Positions 8,892 to 17,301 of a stretch of 55,199 bases of DNA are shown here, piece by piece. Each line of letters starts with the position of its first letter. Position 1 is the stretch's first letter. This stretch comes from a bacterium (lineage in GTDB: Bacteria > Bacteroidota > Ignavibacteria > Kapaibacteriales > UBA7675). The position numbers were made by a program, and so were the translations under genes. Below the pieces are notes generated by a model, which worked only from the letters and a program-made list of their open reading frames with translations, had not been told where the DNA came from and did no database searches. Location: contig JAUIKM010000039.1 of NCBI GenBank assembly GCA_030430495.1, positions 1-55,199 on the forward strand, read 5' to 3'.

Positions 8892-9677
8892 TTAAACAAT
8901 TGTCGTTCCAACGCGCTCGCCGTTGAGTGCGTCGTGCAGCGCTTCGTAAGCGCAAATATTGACCGAGTTTACACCGGCCGCATGTGCCGCAAAGGCGTTG
9001 TCCAGTTTGGGCAGCATCCCGCGATGGATGCGTCCTTCCTGTTTAAGTCGGGCATACTCCGCCGCATCCAGCTCGCCGATCAGACTGCCGACGTCGCCAA
9101 GGTCGTGCAGCACGCCGGGCAGCTCAAAACAGTAACTTAAACAGCAGGGCCGTTGCGGCGCCAACGCCGCCGCAATCTCGGCCGCAATCGTGTCGGCATT
9201 GGTGTTCAACAACTGGCCCGCGCCGTCATGCGTCAATGCGCAGATTACCGGCGTGACGCCGCGGCGCAGCAGTATCTCCAGCGCACCGGCGTTGACGCGT
9301 TCAACGTCGCCGACAAAACCGAAGTCGATCGGCTGCGGCGGGCGTCGGCGCGCGCGCAGGATGTCCATGTCCGCACCGCTGAGCCCCAGGGCGTCGAGTC
9401 CCAGCGCCTGCAGTTCCGCCACGAGTTGTTTGTTGATCAGACCGGCGTAGACCATCACGACTACTTCCAGCGTGTCGGCGTCGGTCACGCGGCGGCCGTC
9501 GTGTTTCACTGTTTCCAGCCCGAGGCGGGCGCTCAGCTCGCCGGCGCGTGCGCCGCCGCCGTGCACCAGAATGATGTTGTGCGCGGACGCCTGCATCTGC
9601 CGCAGCGCCGCCTCGCGTTTAACCGGATCGTCCAGAATACCGCTGCCGAACTTGACAATGTGCACCGGCGTGGTCAT
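8892..9677 (-). CDS. argB: N-acylglutamate kinase
   Basis: A 261-residue amino acid kinase that phosphorylates the gamma-carboxyl of N-acetyl- (or N-succinyl-) glutamate. Seen: the N-terminal VKFGSGIL lysine motif, the glycine loop LVHGGGARAGE, DGRRVTDADTL (substrate arginine region), and LNTNADTIAAEIAAAL. The ATG overlaps the stop of argF' by four bases (ATGA), showing translational coupling. The allosteric N-terminal helix of arginine-inhibited kinases is absent. Confidence 0.93.
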   Translation of the reverse strand: MTTPVHIVKFGSGILDDPVKREAALRQMQASAHNIILVHGGGARAGELSARLGLETVKHDGRRVTDADTLEVVVMVYAGLINKQLVAELQALGLDALGLSGADMDILRARRRPPQPIDFGFVGDVERVNAGALEILLRRGVTPVICALTHDGAGQLLNTNADTIAAEIAAALAPQRPCCLSYCFELPGVLHDLGDVGSLIGELDAAEYARLKQEGRIHRGMLPKLDNAFAAHAAGVNSVNICAYEALHDALNGERVGTTIV

Positions 9678-10624
9678 CGCCCTTCTCCCAGAATCGACTG
9701 CAAAACGGCCTGCGCGGCGAACACGCGGTTGCCGGCCTGTTCAATGACAATCGACTGCGGTCCGTCCAGCACGTCGTCGCCTATAACGACATTGCGGCGC
9801 ACCGGCAGACAGTGCATCACTTTGGCCTTGTTGCTGTTGCGCAGTTTGTCGGCCGTCACCTGCCAGCTGTCCAGGCCGCCGCCGACCGCGCCGTAGTCGG
9901 ACCAGGACGACCAGTTTTTAACGTAGACAAAATCAGCGCCTTCCAATGCGACGTCCTGATTGTGTTCAATACGCGCCCCTTCCGTAAACTCGGGCGCCAG
10001 TTCAAAACCTTTGGGATGTGTAATCACCAGATCGTGTTTAAACAGGCGCGCCCATTCGGCAAAAGAATTCGGCACCGCCTGCGGCAGCGCGCGCGGATGC
10101 GGCGCCCAGGTCATCACAACTTTGGGGCGTGCGACGGCGGCATGTTCCGCTATCGTCAGCATGTCGGCCAGCGACTGCAGCGGGTGGCGCACGGCGCTCT
10201 CCAGGCTGATCAGCGGGCGACCGCAGTATTGACGAAAGGCATTTAACATCTGCTCGGCGTAGTCCTGACTGCGATCTTTCAGTCCCGCAAAAGCGCGCAG
10301 GCCGATAATGTCGCAATACGCGCCCATCACTGCGGCGGCTTCGCGCACGTGCTCGGCCGCGCCGGCGTTCATCACCGCGCCGTCTTCAAACTCCAGCTTC
10401 CAGCCGTCTTCGTTGACGTTCAGCACGATTACTTCCATGCCGAGGTTGCGCGCGGCCAGCTGCGTGCTCATGCGCGTGCGCAGGCTGGGGTTCATGAAAA
10501 TCAGGCCGAGCGTCTTGCCGCGGCCGATCCACCGGCGCGCACGCGGATCCGTTTTGATCTCGCGCGCCAGATTTAACAATACTTCGGCTTGTTCAACATC
10601 GGCGGCCGATAAGAACTGTTTCAC
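9674..10624 (-). CDS. argF': N-acylornithine carbamoyltransferase (SOTCase/AOTCase family)
   Basis: 316 residues from a GTG at 10624. AAGGAG lies 9 bases before that GTG, and its GTGA overlaps the stop of argC. The carbamoyl-phosphate loop is FMNPSLRTR. The segments TWAPHPRALPQAVPNSF and MHCLPVRRN mark the Bacteroidota-type enzyme acting on N-succinyl- or N-acetylornithine rather than ordinary ornithine carbamoyltransferase. The residue matching Pro90 of the Bacteroides succinyl enzyme (Glu92 in the Xanthomonas acetyl enzyme) appears to be Ala, in GAAEHVREA, so specificity is uncertain. It makes N-acylcitrulline for the neighbouring deacylase. Confidence 0.93.
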   Translation of the reverse strand: MKQFLSAADVEQAEVLLNLAREIKTDPRARRWIGRGKTLGLIFMNPSLRTRMSTQLAARNLGMEVIVLNVNEDGWKLEFEDGAVMNAGAAEHVREAAAVMGAYCDIIGLRAFAGLKDRSQDYAEQMLNAFRQYCGRPLISLESAVRHPLQSLADMLTIAEHAAVARPKVVMTWAPHPRALPQAVPNSFAEWARLFKHDLVITHPKGFELAPEFTEGARIEHNQDVALEGADFVYVKNWSSWSDYGAVGGGLDSWQVTADKLRNSNKAKVMHCLPVRRNVVIGDDVLDGPQSIVIEQAGNRVFAAQAVLQSILGEGR

Positions 10625-11616
10625 GATTGCACTCCTTCGGCGGCAGCCGTTAAACCGCATGTCTGCGGCAGGTTAAACATGAGGTTGGCGTTCTGCACCG
10701 CTTGTCCGGCCGCGCCTTTTACCAGGTTGTCGATCACGGACACCACGTGCACGGTGCCCTTGTTTACCTGCACGTGAACCAGACAGTTGTTGGTGTGGAT
10801 CACCTGCGCCAGATCGGGCTGTTCATCCACGACGTGCACAAAGGGATGAATCTCATAACAGGTTTTAAACCACTTGCGCAGGGATTCTGTGTCCGCAAAG
10901 TCCATGCGCGTCGTAACGGACGCCAGGATTCCACGCGTGAACGGCCCGCGCAGCGGCACAAAGTCGAGCTCCGCTTTGCCGCCGCCGGCGCGCTCCAGCG
11001 TCGTAGTTATCTCCGGCAGGTGCGGATGTGTAAACACGTTGTAGGCCTGCACATTTTCGTTGCGCCAGGGATAGTGCGTCGTCGGTCGCGGCGCATAACC
11101 CGCGCCGCTCGCGCCGGTGATGGCCGTCACGTTAAGCCGCGCAAGCGGCCTGCCGCTCCACGCCAGCGGAAGAGCGGCAAGCAATATGCAGGTGGCAAAA
11201 CAGCCGGGGTTGGCAACGTTGCCGTCACTGTATTTTGCCTTGGCTTCAGCAGCTGTGTGGATTAGCTCGGGCAGGCCGTACAGAAAGCCGGCGCTTTCGT
11301 CCGAACCGGCGCGGAAGTCGCGGCTCAGGTCGACGATGCGCGTGCCGGCCGGCAGATTCAACTCTTTTAAGGTGGCGGCGGAAGCGCCGTGGCCGCGGCA
11401 CAGAAAGACCAGGTCGACGTCCGCATCGAGCGCGGCCGTGCATACCAGATCTGTCGCGCCGCGCAGACGCGGATGCACCTCGCCCAGCGGCTTGCCCGCG
11501 GCGCTGCCGCTGACGGCGGCGCACAATTCAACATGCGGATGGCGCATCAGGCGCAGCGCCAGTTCTCCCGCGGCGTAACCCGCCGCACCGATAATTGCCG
11601 TTTTAATCGTTTGCAT
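10621..11616 (-). CDS. argC: N-acyl-gamma-glutamyl-phosphate reductase
   Basis: A 331-residue NADPH-dependent reductase producing the acylglutamate semialdehyde. The Rossmann motif is IIGAAGYAAGELAL, and the active-site cysteine sits in NPGCFATC. GASGAGYAPRPTTHY and RGILASVTTRM are typical of the type 1 ArgC family. The gene overlaps argG upstream by 14 bp and the carbamoyltransferase downstream by four bases. Confidence 0.95.
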   Translation of the reverse strand: MQTIKTAIIGAAGYAAGELALRLMRHPHVELCAAVSGSAAGKPLGEVHPRLRGATDLVCTAALDADVDLVFLCRGHGASAATLKELNLPAGTRIVDLSRDFRAGSDESAGFLYGLPELIHTAAEAKAKYSDGNVANPGCFATCILLAALPLAWSGRPLARLNVTAITGASGAGYAPRPTTHYPWRNENVQAYNVFTHPHLPEITTTLERAGGGKAELDFVPLRGPFTRGILASVTTRMDFADTESLRKWFKTCYEIHPFVHVVDEQPDLAQVIHTNNCLVHVQVNKGTVHVVSVIDNLVKGAAGQAVQNANLMFNLPQTCGLTAAAEGVQS

Positions 11617-12865
11617 GCCGCTCCGCGTTTGAGTTTAACAAATCCACGTGCACGTGGTTAAACACGGCGGCCGCGTTGGACGCCACCTTCGCAAAGCCGC
11701 GCACGTCCGTCCCGCTGAAGCGCGCGCCGCCCTCGCCGTACGCGCCGAACTCGGCGCGCATCAGGTCGTGCGGAGACTCGACGCCCAGCAGCTCAAAGCG
11801 GTGCGGCGCACAGTGCACAAAAACTTTGCCGTCGACGAACTTCTGGCTGTCCGTCAGAAATGCTTCAATATTGCGCATGGCCTGCTCGCCGAAATGACCT
11901 TCGTGCAGCAGCGCCGCGTACTCCGCCGCCAGCCGCTCCTTGATCGTCGCCTGACGCGCCGTCAGCACGTGTTTTTCCAGCAGGTGGTGCGCCTTCAGAA
12001 TAATCAGCGGCGCGGCCGCCTCAAAACCGACGCGCCCCTTCAGCCCCACTATGCTGTCGCCCACGTGAATGTCGCGGCCGATACCAAAAGGCTGCGTGCG
12101 CTCCTGCAGCGCACTGATCAGTTCGGCCGGCGTGTTAAACGTCGCACCGTCGATGGCGAAGGGTTCGCCCTGTTTGAACTCGAGTGTTAATGTCTCCGGC
12201 ACAGTTTTGCTGACCGGCGTCGGCCAGGCCGCTTCGGGCAGCGGCTGGTCGGAAGTCAGCGTTTCGTGGCCGCCGACGCTTGTACCCCACAGTCCTTTGT
12301 TAATCGAGTAGGGCGCGCGCGTCCAGTCGCTCGTGTCGCCGGCGGCGCGCAGGGCGGCCACGGCGTCTTCGCGGCGCACGCCCGCATCGCGGATGGGCGT
12401 GATAATCGGAATGTCTGGACAGATGCTGTTAAACGCCATGTCAAAGCGCACCTGATCGTTCCCCGCGCCGGTGGAACCGTGCGCCACGTAGTCCGCGCCG
12501 GCGGACAGCGCAAAACGCGCTATCGCCTCCACCTGGATGGCGCGCTCGGCGCTGACGGACAGCGGGTATACATTGCCGCGCAGGGCGTTGCCGAAAATCA
12601 GGTAGCGCAGACAGCTCGCGTAGTATACGTCCGCGCACAGCAGCGTCGTGTGCCGCTCCGCTCCCAGCGCGCTCGCTCGCTCCTCCAGGGCCTCCAGTTC
12701 CGCTGCGTCAAAACCGCCGGTATCGACCGTGACCGTGTGCACGCGGTAGTCCTGTTTAAGTTGCAGCACGCAGTAACTCGTGTCGAGCCCGCCGCTGTAC
12801 GCCAGTACGAGCAGCGGTTTTTCACCCGCCGTCTGTTTACTGTTGTGATTGTTTTCTGCGCTCAT
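11603..12865 (-). CDS. argG: Argininosuccinate synthase
   Basis: A 420-residue ligase joining citrulline and aspartate with ATP. Seen: the PP-loop AYSGGLDTSYCVL, the citrulline/aspartate segment HGSTGAGNDQVRFD, and SINKGLWG. It belongs to the Bacteroidota form with an asparagine-rich, non-conserved N-terminus. It follows the GNAT gene by only 6 bp, so the two are almost certainly co-transcribed. Confidence 0.95.
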   Translation of the reverse strand: MSAENNHNSKQTAGEKPLLVLAYSGGLDTSYCVLQLKQDYRVHTVTVDTGGFDAAELEALEERASALGAERHTTLLCADVYYASCLRYLIFGNALRGNVYPLSVSAERAIQVEAIARFALSAGADYVAHGSTGAGNDQVRFDMAFNSICPDIPIITPIRDAGVRREDAVAALRAAGDTSDWTRAPYSINKGLWGTSVGGHETLTSDQPLPEAAWPTPVSKTVPETLTLEFKQGEPFAIDGATFNTPAELISALQERTQPFGIGRDIHVGDSIVGLKGRVGFEAAAPLIILKAHHLLEKHVLTARQATIKERLAAEYAALLHEGHFGEQAMRNIEAFLTDSQKFVDGKVFVHCAPHRFELLGVESPHDLMRAEFGAYGEGGARFSGTDVRGFAKVASNAAAVFNHVHVDLLNSNAERHAND

Positions 12866-12871
12866 AGTTGT

Positions 12872-13510
12872 TTAACTCGTTTCTGCGTTTTCCGGATGTT
12901 GCTCGTTTTGTTTAAGCTCTTCAGCGGCCTTGTCCGCGGCGGGCGGCGTGGGCCGGTACAGCATCGCCGTGCAGAGGCACATACTGCGTTTGGTGCGCTG
13001 CAGCACGTCGACATTGGGACAGGTGTTGCAGCCGCGCCAGAATTCTTCGTCTTCCGTCAGCTCCGAATAGTGCACCGGCAGATACCCCAGTTCCGAGTTG
13101 ATCTTCATGACGGCGGCGCTGGTGGTAATGCCGAAAATGCGCGCATTCGGGAACATGCGGCGCGAATGCTCGAACGCAAATTGTTTAATGCGCCGCGCCA
13201 GCCCGCTCTTGCGAAACTCCTCGCCCACGATTAAACCGGAGTTGGCCACGTAGCGCTTTTCACTCCAGGTTTCGATGTAGCAGAATCCCGCCAGAACGGC
13301 CGCTTCGTCGCTCTGCCGCGCCAGTGCAATAATCGCCTTGGATTCGCCCATTTTTGTTTTGATGTAGTCCGGCGAGCGGCGTGCAATACCGGTACCGCGC
13401 TTCTGCGCCGCGTCGGCAATCAGGTCGCAGATTGCCTCGGCAAAATGTGTATGCGATTCGTCGGCCGCCTGAACCGTAATGGTCCAGTCGTGCAGCAAGG
13501 GCTGATTCAC
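12872..13510 (-). CDS. GNAT N-acyltransferase at the head of the arg operon (candidate N-acylglutamate synthase)
   Basis: 212 residues with a GTG start. The GNAT core is visible: acyl-CoA loop region VGEEFRKSGLARRIKQFAFEH, preceded by the beta4 strand YVANSGLIV. The C-terminal third is cysteine-rich (RGCNTCPNV, then MCLCTAMLY), which could bind a metal. No other gene in the operon supplies the first step, so its likely job is to acylate glutamate with acetyl- or succinyl-CoA. A GNAT gene at this place in Bacteroides arg operons has been linked to that step. The function is inferred from context. Confidence 0.75.
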   Translation of the reverse strand: MNQPLLHDWTITVQAADESHTHFAEAICDLIADAAQKRGTGIARRSPDYIKTKMGESKAIIALARQSDEAAVLAGFCYIETWSEKRYVANSGLIVGEEFRKSGLARRIKQFAFEHSRRMFPNARIFGITTSAAVMKINSELGYLPVHYSELTEDEEFWRGCNTCPNVDVLQRTKRSMCLCTAMLYRPTPPAADKAAEELKQNEQHPENAETS

Positions 13511-13890
13511 GTTGAATCCGATTGATTGGAATAAATGGAATGGCAGGCAACGGTGCGTTCAGTTTCACCGGCCCGGACAGTTAACACAACAAATGGAAGT
13601 CAGTGGTAATCAGGTCCTGAGGTGAAATCGCCTGAGGCAGGCGCGCCTGCTGCTTCGTCGCCTGAAGGGAGCGGCGACGCCGCGGACTTTGAGGTCGGTA
13701 TGTACAAGTGCCGATTGCATTATGCGAATGTTTCCCGGCTGTGGGCCGAAAAACGAGTGCGAATATACCTGCTTGCGGCGCGGAATCAAAATTAATTTTC
13801 GATCGCACCTGCCCTGCGAGCCTGTGCACCGCTCTGTGACGGGCCATTTCTCTCGCGCTGACAAACAAAAATGGCTTTGCAGGGAAGATG
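13511..13890. other. Intergenic region between the glycosylation cluster and the arg operon
   Basis: About 380 bp. It must hold the arg operon promoter, but I cannot identify it. It includes GGTGAAATCGCCTG at 13619-13632, identical to a stretch near 37498 just upstream of the large protease gene. Overlapping short frames lack ribosome sites and homology. Confidence 0.5.
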
Positions 13891-15021
13891 TTACGGAGTC
13901 GCCTCTTCGTTCGCCTTGCCGGACTCCGCCGGCGGCTCTTCCTGAGTTTTCTCCTGTTTGTCTTCGCTCACAGCCCACCAGGAATTCTGCGGCGAGGTAA
14001 CAGCCATGCGGCATTGCTCGCTCTCGGTGTTAACAATCCCGGGCCGCCGAATGCCGTCCAGGATCATCACGTCGTAGAGTTCGCGCACCTCCCCTTCGTA
14101 TTTGAGCCAGCCCGCCACCTGGCCCGAGGGCTCGTGGATGATGGCGACGCCGCAGTTGAGTTCGCGTTTTGCTATCGGCAGATCGTCAAAACCGGAAGAA
14201 GATTCGCGCAGGGTCGACATGCCGATGAAGAGGTAGTCGCCGCGTTTGTCCAGGCCGCGCAGGAAACCGTCCAGCTCGGCGATAATCTCCATGTCGCCCG
14301 TTTTCGTGTTGCAGCGCACCACCTGGCCCGTAGCCGAAAACAGCATGTAGAGTGTGTCGCCGACGAGCAAAGGCGAATGCGGCATCGGCAGGTGTTCGGC
14401 CACGACGGTGTTGTTGGGCACGTCGATCAGCACGCCGCCGGCCGCCTTGTCCTTGCGCCACGCGCCGCCGGAATTGGTGCGCCCCAGCGCCGTGACAAAG
14501 CGCACGTTTTCATCTTTGTCGAGCGCCATTCCGTTCAAGTGACAGCGGTCGTCGGGCGTTAACGCGGTGATAAACGGCGGCGTCCAGACCGGCGCAAAAC
14601 TGTAGGCCTCGCCGAGCAGAACCAGGCAGGAAAAACGCGTGTTAACGGCCAGCAGTCCCTTGCTGGTAAGTTCCACGTCGTGCACGTCCAGATCGCCGGT
14701 GTAATACGTGGCGCGCGGCGTGAACAGTGCGTCGTAGGCGCGCGGCTTGCGCGGATAGGTCTGCGCCAGCTGCGGTGCGTTCACCAGAATATGCGTTTCG
14801 GTCTTGGTCGCCAGCGCCAGCATGTCGCCGCGGCGGGACATGCCCATGGCGCGCTGAAAGGTGCGCGGCAGCTGCACAAGTTTTTCGGACCCCGCCGCGC
14901 TGATCATCAGCACCTTGCCGGTCTGAAATGTCGTCACAGCCAGCGAACATTCGAGCGCGTCGAGGATCTGCGGAAAAGAAGGCGAATAAGTGTAAGCAAA
15001 CGCATCGGGAACGAGGGCCAT
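13891..15021 (-). CDS. TIGR03032/DUF4915-like beta-propeller protein of glycosylation cluster
   Basis: A 376-residue protein resembling the TIGR03032 (DUF4915) family: SLAVTTFQTGKVLMIS near the start, FQRAMGMSRRGDMLALAT, YYTGDLDVHDVELT, and HPHSPLL-like LPMPHSPLLVGDTLY. The repeated strands suggest a propeller. The C-terminal ~25 residues are a charged, low-complexity tail rich in Glu and Lys. It has no signal peptide. It is the third gene of a minus-strand set with a glycosyltransferase and a GT41 enzyme (gap ~50 bp). Its biochemical role is unknown, but the family often sits beside TPR glycosyltransferase genes. Confidence 0.75.
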   Translation of the reverse strand: MALVPDAFAYTYSPSFPQILDALECSLAVTTFQTGKVLMISAAGSEKLVQLPRTFQRAMGMSRRGDMLALATKTETHILVNAPQLAQTYPRKPRAYDALFTPRATYYTGDLDVHDVELTSKGLLAVNTRFSCLVLLGEAYSFAPVWTPPFITALTPDDRCHLNGMALDKDENVRFVTALGRTNSGGAWRKDKAAGGVLIDVPNNTVVAEHLPMPHSPLLVGDTLYMLFSATGQVVRCNTKTGDMEIIAELDGFLRGLDKRGDYLFIGMSTLRESSSGFDDLPIAKRELNCGVAIIHEPSGQVAGWLKYEGEVRELYDVMILDGIRRPGIVNTESEQCRMAVTSPQNSWWAVSEDKQEKTQEEPPAESGKANEEATP

Positions 15022-15071
15022 GTTCGACTCAGTGTAATGTTAAATCGGGACGATACAGTTAAACAGTATTT

Positions 15072-17252
15072 TCAGACTTTGAAGTGTTCGCGCGGCGCGC
15101 CGTCGCGCCAACGATTAAACATCTGCGTGCAGGCGCGTTCCATCGAAGCGACGAAGTGCGGCATGTTGTACAGGTTCGATTCGGCGCGCACATCGTGCAA
15201 CTTGCTGCGCAGCCGTGAGTAGGCCTGCGAATCCGATGCATAGTGTATCGCTTTTTCGAGGTATTCCTCGTCGCTTGTGCACACCAGTTCGGGCAAGCCG
15301 GCGGAGCGTACGATCGATCCGGCCAGGCGCTGCGCAAAGCGGTCGCCCAGGCGCGCCAGCAGCGGAATGCTCATCAGCGCGCCCACGGCCGTGGCTCCGG
15401 CGCCGAAGGAGAAGGTATCGATAAACAGATCGGCCAGGGCAAAGCGCGCGTTGTGTTCGTCCAGCGGCATTTTGTCGGCAAACACCAGGCGCGCCGGGTC
15501 GATGCCGCGCGCCGCGGCTTCCCTGCGCAGGTTCGCGCTGATCTGTTTTTCGTTTGTCATGTCCTGCAGCCAGAGGACGCCGTTCGGCACGGCTTTGAGC
15601 AGGCGGCACCAGACGTCGAAGACCTGCGGGTCGATTTTGTAGGGCGCGTTCAGATTGCAGAAAACAAAGGCGTCGTCCGGCAGACCGAAGTCCGCGCGCT
15701 TCATCGGCTTGTCGCTCAAACGCATTGCTGAACAGCCGACGGCGTTCGGCAGCCAGATAAACTTCTCGCGGTAGCCCGCTTCCAGCTCGTGCGGCAGGCA
15801 GGTCTCGTCGCCGATGACGTAGTCGATCCAGTCAGCGCCCATCGTGTCCAGATAGCCCAGGTACTGCGCCTGCACCGGCGCGGCGCGCAGAGCGCCGATC
15901 TCCGGCCGCGCGTGTGTAGTATAACCGCCCAGGTCGATCAACACGTCAATGCGGTCGTCGTAAATACGCCGCGCCGACGCCTCGTGTGAATCCTGGTTAA
16001 TATCCACAAATACATCAACGCCATTGATGACATTGTCGCGATAGAAATTGTTGTCTTCAGGTTTAACCAGCGAGTAGGCGTAAATCTCATACTTGTCGCG
16101 GTCGTGGTGGCGGTACATCTCGTGCAGGATTGTGTTGACGGCATGCGTGCGGAAATCCGGCGAGATATAACCGATGCGCAGTTTGCCTTCGCGCGGGCGG
16201 TCGTGATTAAACTGTAGCCGGTCGCGCAGGGCGATTGTGCGGCGTTCAATCAGATCGGCGTATTTGGCGCCGACGCCCAGGTGCACCTCGGGTTCAAAGT
16301 CAAAGTAGTTTAAGTGCAGTGGGCTGACGCTGGGCGTGTCGTCCGAATGTTCCTGCCCGACGTAATCCGTGGCAATGTGTTTAAACAGATCGGTGTCCGC
16401 GTCGCGATGCGTCCAGTCGCACAGCATGGCGCGGATAAACGTCAGACTGTACTGCGCATGCATGTGTTTCGGGTCGGCTTTCAGCGCGTTTTCATAGGCG
16501 TCGATGGCCTGCACCGCACGCGAGTAGAAACCGAAAATATCGCCGATGCGCGACCAGGCCGGCGCAAAACCGGGCCTGACTTTCAGGGCCTTGTGCGCCC
16601 AGTTCATCGCCGCTTCGTATTCGCCCAGTTCAAACAGAACGTTGGAGATGGCCACGTAGGGCTTGGGCAGATGCCGCGCCAGGTCGTGCGCTTTTTTGAA
16701 GAGGCGCAGCGCCGGTTTAATCTCGCCTTCGGCCTGGCAGACGAGGCCGAGCGAGAAAATCGGCTGTACGAAGTTCGGGTCGATTTTTATGGCGCGGCTA
16801 TAGCAGCTGCGCGCTTCGGCGTATTCCTCGCGCTTGCGGAAGTAGTTGCCCAGTTTGTGCCAGGCAAAGGCAAAAACCGGCTGAATCTCCAGGGCGCGCT
16901 GCAGATGTTGCCGCGCCTCATCCGCGCGGTCCAGCTCGGTCAGCACGTTGGCCAGGTTGTAGTGTGCCTCGGCGGAATTCGGTTGCAGCCGCAACGCCCG
17001 GCGCAGCGCCTGTTCGGCTTCGCCGTAGCGCTCAAGTTTCTTGTAAACCGTTCCCAGATCGTTGCAGGAGGCCGCGTCGCCCGGTTGCAGGGCGATGGCG
17101 GCGCTCAGCGCTTGCTCGGCCATGTCCAGCTTGCCGAGTTTTATCGACAGCAGCGCCAGGTTGCGTTGCAATTCGGGATCGTTGGGACGCTCCTGTATGG
17201 CGCGCTGCAGTTGCAGCACCGAAGCGTTTTCAGCAGCAGATTCCATGCACAT
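15072..17252 (-). CDS. TPR-containing O-GlcNAc transferase-like protein (OGT/SPY type, GT41)
   Basis: 726 residues. About nine TPR units occupy residues ~10-270 (for example GDAASCNDLGTVYKKLERYG, then AHYNLANVLTEL). The GT41 catalytic half follows, with KLRIGYISPDFRTHAV, DVLIDLGGYTTHARPE, the sugar-nucleotide region FCNLNAPYKIDPQVFDVW, and DTFSFGAGATAVGALM. The family transfers a sugar from a nucleotide donor to Ser/Thr, or in some bacteria to Asn, of proteins in the cytoplasm. The second in-frame ATG (17246) has a better-spaced GGA. It sits 49 bp after the upstream glycosyltransferase gene in one operon. Confidence 0.9.
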   Translation of the reverse strand: MCMESAAENASVLQLQRAIQERPNDPELQRNLALLSIKLGKLDMAEQALSAAIALQPGDAASCNDLGTVYKKLERYGEAEQALRRALRLQPNSAEAHYNLANVLTELDRADEARQHLQRALEIQPVFAFAWHKLGNYFRKREEYAEARSCYSRAIKIDPNFVQPIFSLGLVCQAEGEIKPALRLFKKAHDLARHLPKPYVAISNVLFELGEYEAAMNWAHKALKVRPGFAPAWSRIGDIFGFYSRAVQAIDAYENALKADPKHMHAQYSLTFIRAMLCDWTHRDADTDLFKHIATDYVGQEHSDDTPSVSPLHLNYFDFEPEVHLGVGAKYADLIERRTIALRDRLQFNHDRPREGKLRIGYISPDFRTHAVNTILHEMYRHHDRDKYEIYAYSLVKPEDNNFYRDNVINGVDVFVDINQDSHEASARRIYDDRIDVLIDLGGYTTHARPEIGALRAAPVQAQYLGYLDTMGADWIDYVIGDETCLPHELEAGYREKFIWLPNAVGCSAMRLSDKPMKRADFGLPDDAFVFCNLNAPYKIDPQVFDVWCRLLKAVPNGVLWLQDMTNEKQISANLRREAAARGIDPARLVFADKMPLDEHNARFALADLFIDTFSFGAGATAVGALMSIPLLARLGDRFAQRLAGSIVRSAGLPELVCTSDEEYLEKAIHYASDSQAYSRLRSKLHDVRAESNLYNMPHFVASMERACTQMFNRWRDGAPREHFKV

Positions 17253-17301
17253 TCCAGCAGAGGTTGCGATTGAATTGCGCCAATTTACAAAAAGGCGCAG
17301 A

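Noticed and set aside
13581-14014. Short minus-strand frames between the arg operon and the glycosylation cluster
   Set aside because: They overlap each other and the TIGR03032-like gene end, lack ribosome sites and show no recognisable protein pattern.
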